A DNA stretch of 5,143 nucleotides from an uncultured Bulleidia sp. GTDB taxonomy: Bacteria; Bacillota_I; Bacilli_A; Erysipelotrichales; Erysipelotrichaceae. Position 1 is the stretch's first letter, and each line of letters begins with the position of its first letter. Made by a program: the position numbers and the translations under genes. Shown here piece after piece: positions 1-5,143 of this stretch. Where the stretch lies: the NCBI GenBank assembly GCA_934754415.1, contig CAKVIS010000074.1, positions 1-5,143 on the forward strand, in the 5' to 3' direction. Under the pieces are notes generated by a model. The model searched no databases. It saw nothing but the letters and a program-made list of their open reading frames with translations, and was not told the origin of the DNA.

Positions 1-42
1 CTGTAAAGCGCCGCTTTGAGAGCAGGGCTATGCCCGCATATG
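1..42. repeat. Two small hairpins, possible remnant of an IS200/IS605-type end
   Basis: This stretch at the window edge has no gene. It holds two short hairpins with 3-base loops: AAAGC-GCC-GCTTT at 5-17 and GGGC-TAT-GCCC at 25-35. The second can be extended by a GC/GC pair across one bulged A. A third, longer 3-base-loop hairpin follows at 48-66. Strings of compact hairpins with bulges are typical of the subterminal ends of IS200/IS605 (TnpA/TnpB) elements and of the RNA made from their right ends. No transposase or TnpB gene lies in the window, so the assignment is inference; a structured RNA or a run of terminators would look similar. Confidence 0.3.
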
Positions 43-66
43 AAAAACCACCAGCTAAGCTGGTGG
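43..66 (-). terminator. Rho-independent terminator of the P1-family peptidase gene
   Basis: CCACCAGC (48-55) and GCTGGTGG (59-66) form a perfect 8-bp, GC-rich stem with a TAA loop. Read on the minus strand, the stem begins 12 bases after the peptidase stop codon and is followed at once by five Ts (the A run at 43-47). This is a classic intrinsic terminator. On the plus strand the stem is followed only by a broken AT-rich run, so termination of rightward transcripts would be weaker. Confidence 0.85.
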
Positions 67-78
67 ATATTTATTTGG

Positions 79-1041
79 TCAGTGAATGTCACTGGCACAT
101 GGTACACCATGACTTGCAGTGGTATGCTTTACGGCATTGACGATAGCCTGAGCCATGACTTCTGCAGCAAGACTGCCGGCAATATTGATGTCGACCTGGA
201 TATCTCCACTGCTTAGTGCATAAATGGAATCACCATCAAACATGGTGTGCACAGGGTTGATGGCTCTTGCAAAACCGTCATGAGCCATACCTGCAATTTT
301 AGTGAGCTCTGTTTTGTTGAATCTGGCATTGGTAAAGATGGCACCAATAGTGGTATTTTCTTTTTCGTTTGGGGCTGGCATTGAACATAGTACATCCAGC
401 GTGGAAGTTTCCAGGTTGCCCTGAGGATTTAACATACCGGCAATCTTTTTGCCTGTATGAGGATCAAAGATATCTCCCATGGCATTGACAACAACTACAG
501 CACCAATCTTGAAATCTCCCAACTGTATTGCGGCCTGACCGATACCTGCTTTCATCATGAATTTTTCACCCATGGCTTTACCACAGGTGGCTCCGCATCC
601 TGCACCATAGTTACCTTCCTGAAAGTTAGGTGCATTCAGACATGCCTGATATCCAAGCGCTGCATCTGGTCTTATCTTGTTTGTGACAAACTCAAGATCA
701 TAGATACAGCTTGCACATACGATAGGTACTACACCGCAACTTGTAGGAAACCCTATATTTTTTTCTTCCAGATATTTCATGACACCAGAAGCGGAGTCAA
801 GTCCAAATGCGGAACCTCCGGATAATACTACAGCATGTACGGCATCGTTGGCTGCTAAAGGATTCAATAATCCGCATTCTCTGGAAGCTGGGCCTCCTCC
901 GCGAATATCTACACCGCAGGTGGCTCCTTTTTCACCTGTGAGAATAACCGTCACACCAGTTCCTGATTCCATCAGTTCTGCCTGGCCTATGGAAAAGCCT
1001 TCAATCTCTGTAATGGAGATTGGTTTTATTGCTTGTAACAT
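79..1041 (-). CDS. P1-family (DmpA/BapA-like, S58) self-processing aminopeptidase
   Basis: The 320-residue product has the usual length for the family and no signal peptide, so it is probably cytoplasmic. Family members cleave their own precursor into two chains, exposing an N-terminal Ser or Thr nucleophile that removes N-terminal residues from peptides, amides or beta-peptides. Visible motifs are RGGGPASRE (48-56), LSGGSAFGLD (73-82), the glycine-rich GNYGAGCGATCGK (143-155), ENTTIGAIFTNA (228-239) and AHDGFARAINPVHTMFDGD (253-271). By alignment with the DmpA Gly-Ser site, cleavage should fall between N229 and T230, making T230 the nucleophile; Asn-Thr is the pair used by the relative ThnT. 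The reading frame stays open upstream to 1317, but this ATG is chosen because a GAGGG ribosome site lies 7 bases before it and homology begins here. The chain has ten cysteines. The natural substrate cannot be read from sequence. Confidence 0.92.
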   Translation of the reverse strand: MLQAIKPISITEIEGFSIGQAELMESGTGVTVILTGEKGATCGVDIRGGGPASRECGLLNPLAANDAVHAVVLSGGSAFGLDSASGVMKYLEEKNIGFPTSCGVVPIVCASCIYDLEFVTNKIRPDAALGYQACLNAPNFQEGNYGAGCGATCGKAMGEKFMMKAGIGQAAIQLGDFKIGAVVVVNAMGDIFDPHTGKKIAGMLNPQGNLETSTLDVLCSMPAPNEKENTTIGAIFTNARFNKTELTKIAGMAHDGFARAINPVHTMFDGDSIYALSSGDIQVDINIAGSLAAEVMAQAIVNAVKHTTASHGVPCASDIH

Positions 1042-1107
1042 ATTTCGTCCCTCTTTCGTTATTTTATTATACTTGAAATTGAGAATATCTATGTAAAAAT
1101 AGTTACG
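1042..1107. promoter_or_regulatory. Divergent promoter region with overlapping -10 hexamers
   Basis: This 66-bp gap separates the start codons of the leftward peptidase and the rightward lipoprotein gene, so both promoters must fit here or within the genes. The minus strand has a perfect -10 hexamer, TATAAT (plus-strand ATTATA, 1066-1071), 24 bases before the peptidase ATG. No good -35 sits at 17 bp; TTTACA occurs at a long 20-bp spacing. The plus strand has TATACT at 1068-1073, five of six matches, which would give a leader of about 28 bases. An alternative rightward -35, TTGAAA (1073-1078), is paired only with a poor -10. The two -10s share four base pairs. Promoter assignment is by eye. 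Confidence 0.55.
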
Positions 1108-1902
1108 ATGAAAAAGAGAACAGTGAAATGTCTGTTGTGTATCTGCATGTGTTTGCTTTTTACAGGATGTACAAGGGCAAAGGAAAAACAGTATACAAAG
1201 ACTGTATATGTAGGCAGTGATGAAGTGCATCCTTTCTTTTATATGAATGAAGAAGGAGAGTTTACTGGTGTGGATGTGGACATTGCAAGAATGGCATTTG
1301 AAGCTATGGGCGTGCAACCTGTATTTACGAAAATAGACTGGGAAAAGAAAAAAGTATTGTTACAGAATCGTTCTATTGACTGTCTGTGGGGGAGTTTTTC
1401 CATGAATGGAAGAGAAGAGGAATATCAATGGGCAGGTCCGTATATGCATTCCAGACAGCTTGTTGTGGTACGAAAGAACAGTGATATATTTACCTTGCAG
1501 GATCTTCAGGGAAAAGAAATTGGTGTACAGGCCACAACCAAACCTGAAGAAATTCTGATTCATCATGAGGAATATGGATTGCCTGAAGTGAGAAAAATAT
1601 ATTCTTTTTCAAATGTAAATGAAATCTATGGAGCAATGAGAAAAGGATATCTGGATGGTATCTGCGGTCATGAAAGCGCGATGCGTTCCTTTATAGACAC
1701 AAATCCGGATGCTTTCAGATCTCTGGAAGAAAACATATATTCTTCAGATCTGGGCGTGGCTTTTTCAAAAACGTATGATTCCACTTTTGTAAAGAGTCTG
1801 GATAAAGAACTGAACAGTTTGAAACAGGATGGTACAATTCGAAAGATAGTAGAAAAATATGGTCTGGATGCAGAATATGCCCTTGGAGGAATAGATGACT
1901 GA
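1108..1902 (+). CDS. Substrate-binding lipoprotein, SBP_bac_3 family, probable sensor subunit
   Basis: This 264-residue lipoprotein has a basic MKKR start, a short hydrophobic core and a lipobox LFTGC with the lipidated cysteine at C21, so it should be anchored to the outer face of the membrane. The mature part fits a family-3 solute-binding (Venus flytrap) domain: VYVGSDEVHPFFYMNEEGEFTG near 33-54, GVDVDIARMAF (54-64), IDCLWGSFSM (90-99), GREEEYQWAGPY (101-112), QGKEIGVQ (134-141), LGVAFSKTY (215-223) and a closing LNSLKQDGTIRKIVEKYG (235-252). R102 sits where amino-acid binders hold the ligand carboxylate. The usual ligand Asp of the second lobe appears as GHE (187-189). No ABC permease or ATPase gene adjoins. 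It overlaps the kinase gene by 8 bp, which suggests a role in sensing rather than import. Its ribosome site is weak, but no other in-frame ATG exists nearby and the signal peptide supports this start. Confidence 0.88.
   Translation: MKKRTVKCLLCICMCLLFTGCTRAKEKQYTKTVYVGSDEVHPFFYMNEEGEFTGVDVDIARMAFEAMGVQPVFTKIDWEKKKVLLQNRSIDCLWGSFSMNGREEEYQWAGPYMHSRQLVVVRKNSDIFTLQDLQGKEIGVQATTKPEEILIHHEEYGLPEVRKIYSFSNVNEIYGAMRKGYLDGICGHESAMRSFIDTNPDAFRSLEENIYSSDLGVAFSKTYDSTFVKSLDKELNSLKQDGTIRKIVEKYGLDAEYALGGIDD
1885..1897 (+). promoter_or_regulatory. Ribosome binding site and coupled start of the kinase gene
   Basis: GGAGGA (1885-1890) lies inside the last codons of the lipoprotein gene, 4 bases before the kinase ATG at 1895, and the lipoprotein stop TGA is at 1900-1902. 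The 8-bp overlap and strong ribosome site imply translational coupling. They also favour this start over the next in-frame Met, 17 codons further on, which would cut off part of the region before the first membrane segment. Confidence 0.8.
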
Positions 1903-4387
1903 AAAGAAGTGGAGCCTGTTTGGAGGAAATCGTAAATTGCATATTATGAGTGCTGTAGGTGCCTTAGTACTCTTTTTGATTGTTTTTTCTGTAGTGGGAA
2001 CGTATTCCATACATTCTGCAGATGTGGACAGAGATGAAGTGTTTGCCTTTGCACGTCAGCGTCTTCAAATCTATGACCAGTACATGTATAACGATATGTC
2101 CAAAAGTCTTATACGCTTATCAGATAAGATGACTGAATTTTCCAGGTTACTGGAAGAAGGCAGTACACGTCTTGATGAATATGTGAATGATCAGCATCTG
2201 GATGCCATCATTGTCATGAATGGCAATGAGGAAGTGGAAGCTCAATGGGGAACCCAGGAAGACCCTTATGCTGACTGGGAAGAGTTTTTATCCAGAGAGT
2301 ATATCACGGATGTCTATGCGTATCCTGAAAAAGAATTTTTGAAAAGAGAAATGGTGAACGGTGAAGAATATGATGTGGTTGTCATGGCAAGAAAGGATCA
2401 GCCGGGAATTCTTCTGGGATGTACAAGGAAATCTGGATATGATGATCTTACAAAGACCAGTATTCTTAATTCGCTGTTTACCAATATTACCTTTCCTAAA
2501 AATGGTATCGTAGTGGTATGCAATGATGAAAATACGGTGTTATGTTCTAATGAAGAAGATAGTGAGAAGGTTCAGGCCTTACTGGCTAATTATACGTTTG
2601 TTCCATCGGAAGATCTGCAAAGCTTTGTGTGTGAGGAAAGTGAGTGGTATGGGGCAAAGTTTATTTCTGGAGAATATCTGATTTATGTATTTTTTCCATC
2701 TATAGCTGTTTACAAAAATCTGATTGTGATTCTGCTGGCAGGATTACTGATATATGTTCTTTTCTGGATAGCTTTTTTGATGTACCAGAACTATATGGAA
2801 AGACAGAATGTGGAAGCTTTGAAGAAACAGTATCGTATTGTAGATGCGATTGGAGATATGTACAGTACCATGTTCAGTGTGAATCTGTTCAATGGAAAGA
2901 TAGAAGTCATTAAAGTGCCGGAATCCATTAAGGACAGAATAAAAGATGGCATGAATGTCTCAGTGGTCTTAAAGACTTTTACTTCTGAATTTATTCAGGA
3001 AGAATGTCAGAAAGGACACATGGAATTTTCAAACTACACCAGTGTGGCAGAAAGATTACAGCATGCCAGAAATCTCAGCTATTCTTATAAAGATGTCAAG
3101 GATGGCTGGATTACTACAAGTATTGTTCCTCAGACATGGGATGAAGAAGGTAATGTGGTCGAGGCTTTATATCTGACTATGGATATTACACAGTCCAAAG
3201 TCAGAGAACTGGAATTCAATAAGAAACTGGAAAAGACAGCTATTGAAGCAAAACGTGCCAATATTGCCAAGACTGACTTCTTAAGAAGAATGTCTCATGA
3301 TATCCGTACACCAATCAACGGTATCAGAGGAATGATAGAGATAGGCAATCATTATCCTGAGGATATGCAGAAACAGAAAGAATGCAGGGATAAGATAGAA
3401 CGTGCATCAGGATTCTTACTGGATCTTGTGAATAATGTGCTGGATATGAACAAACTGGAATCCGGTAATGTGCACATAGAGCATGTACCTCTGGATTTAG
3501 TGTCCATGCTTGAAACATTGCAGTCAGTTACCAATGTACAGGCAGAAACTGCAGGTGTGAGTTTTACTCTGGAAACTCAGGCATTGCGTCATACTCATGT
3601 ATTAGGAAGTCCTTTGCATTTACAGCAGATATTGCAGAATCTTGTGTCCAATGCGATTAAGTATACACCATCTAAAGGAAGGGTACGTTTATGTGCAAGT
3701 GAATTGGAGGATGGAAAGTATTGCTTTATCTGTGAAGATACCGGACTTGGCATGAGTGAAGAGTTTCAGAAAAAAGCTTTTGAACCATTCTCACAGGAAA
3801 CGAATCCTGCAAGAAGTACCTATACAGGTACAGGACTTGGATTGGCAATTACTAAAGAACTTGTAGAAGTCATGCATGGTACAGTTACTTTGAAAAGTGC
3901 ACCTGGAAAGGGTTCTGTCTTTACGGTGATCCTGCCACTGGATATAGATACACAATATACTGCACAGACAGATAAAAATGAGGAGGAAGTACTTGCGGGT
4001 TCTCTTGAAGGAAAACGTGTTCTGGTGGTAGAAGACAATGAAATGAACATGGAAATCATTGAATTCCTGCTGGAGAAAGAAAAGATACATGTGGATAAGG
4101 CATGGAATGGTCAAGAGGCAGTCGACATGTTTAAAAACAGTACTCCGGGTACCTATGATGCCATCCTGATGGATATCATGATGCCGGTAAAAGATGGATT
4201 ACAGGCAGCTGAAGAAATACGTTCTATGGAAAAAGAGGACGCAAAAACAGTTCCTGTTATTGCCATGAGTGCCAATGCGTTCCATGAAGATGTGGAAAGA
4301 AGCCTGATGGCAGGTATGAATGCGCATCTGACAAAACCTGTGGATATTGCACAGCTGCATCAGACCCTGGCAAAATTCTTGAAATAG
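1895..4387 (+). CDS. Membrane hybrid sensor histidine kinase with C-terminal receiver
   Basis: The 830-residue protein has a first membrane segment at about 17-36, an extracytoplasmic region of about 230 residues (37-270) and a second membrane segment at about 272-297. The outer region looks like two alpha/beta modules after a long helix, compatible with a double Cache fold (inference). A PAS-like domain spans about 312-433, followed by a coiled linker (434-460). The HisKA H-box SHDIRTP (467-473) has the phospho-acceptor H468. The ATPase domain has the N-box NLVSNAIKY (N586), DTGLGM (615-620), FEPFSQ (629-634) and GTGLGLAIT (645-653). The receiver (about 707-830) keeps E713 and D714, phospho-site D760 in LMDIMMPVKDG, S792 and K814. 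All catalytic residues are intact. There is no Hpt domain or output domain, so phosphate must pass to a protein encoded elsewhere, or the receiver controls the kinase itself. The coupled upstream lipoprotein is the likely partner that presents ligand. Confidence 0.93.
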   Translation: MTEKKWSLFGGNRKLHIMSAVGALVLFLIVFSVVGTYSIHSADVDRDEVFAFARQRLQIYDQYMYNDMSKSLIRLSDKMTEFSRLLEEGSTRLDEYVNDQHLDAIIVMNGNEEVEAQWGTQEDPYADWEEFLSREYITDVYAYPEKEFLKREMVNGEEYDVVVMARKDQPGILLGCTRKSGYDDLTKTSILNSLFTNITFPKNGIVVVCNDENTVLCSNEEDSEKVQALLANYTFVPSEDLQSFVCEESEWYGAKFISGEYLIYVFFPSIAVYKNLIVILLAGLLIYVLFWIAFLMYQNYMERQNVEALKKQYRIVDAIGDMYSTMFSVNLFNGKIEVIKVPESIKDRIKDGMNVSVVLKTFTSEFIQEECQKGHMEFSNYTSVAERLQHARNLSYSYKDVKDGWITTSIVPQTWDEEGNVVEALYLTMDITQSKVRELEFNKKLEKTAIEAKRANIAKTDFLRRMSHDIRTPINGIRGMIEIGNHYPEDMQKQKECRDKIERASGFLLDLVNNVLDMNKLESGNVHIEHVPLDLVSMLETLQSVTNVQAETAGVSFTLETQALRHTHVLGSPLHLQQILQNLVSNAIKYTPSKGRVRLCASELEDGKYCFICEDTGLGMSEEFQKKAFEPFSQETNPARSTYTGTGLGLAITKELVEVMHGTVTLKSAPGKGSVFTVILPLDIDTQYTAQTDKNEEEVLAGSLEGKRVLVVEDNEMNMEIIEFLLEKEKIHVDKAWNGQEAVDMFKNSTPGTYDAILMDIMMPVKDGLQAAEEIRSMEKEDAKTVPVIAMSANAFHEDVERSLMAGMNAHLTKPVDIAQLHQTLAKFLK

Positions 4388-4411
4388 AGAGAGAAATCTC
4401 TCTTTTTTTTT
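4386..4411 (+). terminator. Rho-independent terminator of the lipoprotein-kinase operon
   Basis: AGAGAGA (4386-4392) pairs with TCTCTCT (4397-4403) around a GAAA loop, and the last stem base leads into eight more Ts (4404-4411). The kinase stop codon (4385-4387) overlaps the left arm, so the hairpin begins within the stop codon. The alternating purine/pyrimidine arms can also pair in a register shifted by two bases. This separates the operon from the next gene. Confidence 0.85.
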
Positions 4412-4483
4412 GGTATCATAAACAACGTGAATCAGATATCACATCTATACATTACACATCAACAATATATAAGGGGTTAAATA
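4412..4483 (+). promoter_or_regulatory. Leader of the OB-fold-like gene with ribosome site
   Basis: This 72-base AT-rich gap follows the operon terminator, so it should carry an independent promoter. The clear element is the ribosome site AAGGGG (4471-4476), 7 bases before the ATG at 4484. TATACA at 4446-4451 is a possible -10 with four of six matches, but there is no convincing -35, so the promoter is not firmly placed. Confidence 0.45.
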
Positions 4484-4975
4484 ATGGCAGCTAAAGACTA
4501 TTTTTTATTTGAAACCATTCGTGATCAGCATCGTGAGATTGTTTGTTATTACGTGACGGTAATCGGTACGATTGAGCATGACGGTATTGTACATTTACGT
4601 ACAGATCTTGGTAAAGACAAGAGTGAAAAGATGGCATTCGGCAGAGTGACTGTACGTAATCTGGATAAAAAAATCGGTGTCATGTTAAAAGAGACACATA
4701 GCAGAACGTATTATCATGTACATGATGATCTTGGCTCTGAAAATGTGATTTCCTTCAGTGCAAAAGGCTATCATGCGGATGAAGCCTATGACCTTGAAGA
4801 AGGGGACAGAGTCATGATTCAGGGAAGAATCTATTTAAGACAGGCAGATCAGGAAAAATATCCTGGACGTTTACCAGAAGTAAGTATTACAGCCAGCGGT
4901 ATCTTCAAGATTGGAAGAGTGAACGCAAGACGTCCAAAGAGTATGAATGCAAGTCTGATCCCTCAGAAACTGTAA
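4484..4975 (+). CDS. Small protein with a probable SSB-like OB-fold
   Basis: The product is a 163-residue soluble protein with no signal peptide or membrane segment. I do not recognise it as a named family. Its central and second half follow the order of strands in bacterial single-stranded-DNA-binding proteins: an early strand CYYVTVIGTIEHDG (21-34), then ENVISFSAKGYHADEA (86-101), the helix-to-strand turn LEEGDRVMIQGRIYLRQ (104-120), which parallels the KGxxVxVEGRLxxR motif of SSB, and a closing strand LPEVSITASGIFKIGR (130-145). It lacks the long disordered linker and the acidic DDxxPF-type tip of a housekeeping SSB; the tail is instead basic and polar (RRPKSMNASLIPQKL). A nucleic-acid-binding role is therefore inference. 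The start is fixed by AAGGGG 7 bases upstream. The gene stands alone between two terminators. Confidence 0.7.
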   Translation: MAAKDYFLFETIRDQHREIVCYYVTVIGTIEHDGIVHLRTDLGKDKSEKMAFGRVTVRNLDKKIGVMLKETHSRTYYHVHDDLGSENVISFSAKGYHADEAYDLEEGDRVMIQGRIYLRQADQEKYPGRLPEVSITASGIFKIGRVNARRPKSMNASLIPQKL

Positions 4976-4976
4976 C

Positions 4977-5007
4977 AAAACACCACAGGATATCCTGTGG
5001 TGTTTTT
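4977..5007. terminator. Bidirectional terminator, perfect 30-bp palindrome
   Basis: The stretch 4977-5006 is its own reverse complement without a mismatch, from AAAACACC to GGTGTTTT, with GATATC at the centre. It begins one base after the stop codon of the OB-fold-like gene. In RNA it folds into a GC-rich stem with a four-base AUAU loop followed by five Us (5003-5007). The mirrored A run gives four Us on the other strand, so it can also stop leftward transcription. Confidence 0.88.
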
Positions 5008-5143
5008 GAAGTGTGTTGTCATTTCAAAAATTATCAAATGAGCAATGCAATAACATTGTGAATCTGGTTACTATTCACCGATAACTCAATAAACAAAAAA
5101 ATCTGTCAATAGCAGTTATCCACAAAATGAAGAAAATTTCTAA
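5008..5143. other. Gene-free AT-rich tail with small inverted repeats
   Basis: No supportable gene lies here. Visible structure includes CAATG (5043-5047) facing CATTG (5054-5058) across 6 bases, and GTGAAT (5058-5063) facing ATTCAC (5073-5078) across 9 bases. An A-rich run follows (5088-5100), then a perfect DnaA box. On the minus strand there is a perfect -35 hexamer TTGACA (plus-strand TGTCAA, 5104-5109), but the expected -10 position is poor. This could be the control region of a gene beyond the window edge. Confidence 0.5.
5116..5124 (+). promoter_or_regulatory. DnaA box (TTATCCACA)
   Basis: The nine bases TTATCCACA match exactly the high-affinity binding site of the replication initiator DnaA. 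Two seven-of-nine matches lie upstream in opposite orientations: TGTGAATCT (5057-5065, minus-strand reading) and CTATTCACC (5071-5079). A perfect match is uncommon by chance in a window this size, but single boxes also occur away from origins, for example in promoters that DnaA controls. The window ends 19 bases later, so a cluster cannot be confirmed. Confidence 0.55.

Noticed and set aside
16..216. Rightward 66-codon open frame
   Set aside because: It runs through the hairpins and the antisense of the peptidase C-terminus, has no ribosome site, and its sequence looks like no protein family.
457..1096. Two rightward open frames antisense to the peptidase (457-825 and 779-1096)
   Set aside because: Both are mirror frames of a well-supported coding gene, with low-complexity or Cys/Thr-rich translations and no ribosome site.
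1042..1317. Upstream extension of the peptidase reading frame to 412 residues
   Set aside because: The added residues are antisense to the lipoprotein signal peptide and mature N-terminus, have no family similarity, and there is a good GAGGG ribosome site directly before the ATG at 1041.
3791..4114. Leftward open frames antisense to the kinase ATPase and receiver region
   Set aside because: The plus strand codes for intact catalytic motifs here; the leftward frames lack ribosome sites and show no recognisable domain.
4427..4442. Short dyad GTGA-N8-TCAC upstream of the OB-fold-like gene as an operator
   Set aside because: Only four base pairs per arm match, which is expected often by chance in AT-rich intergenic DNA.
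5070..5109. Leftward promoter from the perfect TTGACA hexamer, making a short RNA ending at the palindromic terminator
   Set aside because: At 17-18 bp spacing the -10 position is a poor match, and there is no other sign of a small RNA; kept only as a note in the tail feature.
5127..5143. Possible start of a new rightward gene, ATGAAGAAAATT, running off the edge
   Set aside because: No ribosome site precedes it and only five codons are visible, so it cannot be supported.

Overview
The window looks like chromosomal DNA from a low-GC Firmicute. The evidence is AT-leaning codon use, strong GGAGG-type ribosome binding sites, an LxGC lipobox, and short genes separated by compact hairpin-plus-T-run terminators. 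The style suggests a gut anaerobe of the Erysipelotrichia or Clostridia type; that placement is inference from style, not from a marker gene. No tRNA, rRNA, CRISPR array or transposase gene is visible.

Layout, left to right. Bases 1-66 hold three compact hairpins in a row. The last is the terminator of the leftward gene, and the group resembles the structured end of an IS200/IS605-type element. Bases 79-1041 (minus strand) encode a P1-family (DmpA/BapA-like, MEROPS S58) self-processing aminopeptidase with an intact Asn-Thr cleavage site. A 66-bp divergent promoter region, with two -10-like hexamers overlapping on opposite strands, separates it from a rightward two-gene operon. That operon (1108-4387) encodes a lipoprotein of the amino-acid substrate-binding family and, overlapping it by 8 bp, an 830-residue membrane-bound hybrid histidine kinase with an extracytoplasmic sensor, a PAS-like domain, HisKA, HATPase_c and a C-terminal receiver. 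A terminator follows directly. A separate small gene (4484-4975) encodes a 163-residue protein whose second half resembles an OB-fold of the single-stranded-DNA-binding type. It ends at a perfect 30-bp palindromic terminator. The last 137 bases have no convincing gene but contain small dyads and a perfect DnaA box (TTATCCACA).

How the parts work together. The lipoprotein has no ABC permease or ATPase beside it and is translationally coupled to the kinase, so the most economical reading is a two-piece receptor. The lipoprotein would bind a small, probably amino-acid-like ligand outside the cell and present it to the kinase. This would be a split version of the arrangement that BvgS-type kinases carry in one chain. 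No output regulator or Hpt protein is in the window, so the downstream target is unknown. The peptidase shares the divergent control region and could plausibly be co-regulated with the sensor, but nothing proves it. The OB-fold-like gene is a separate unit; with the DnaA box beside it, it raises the untested possibility that the right edge lies near a replication origin.
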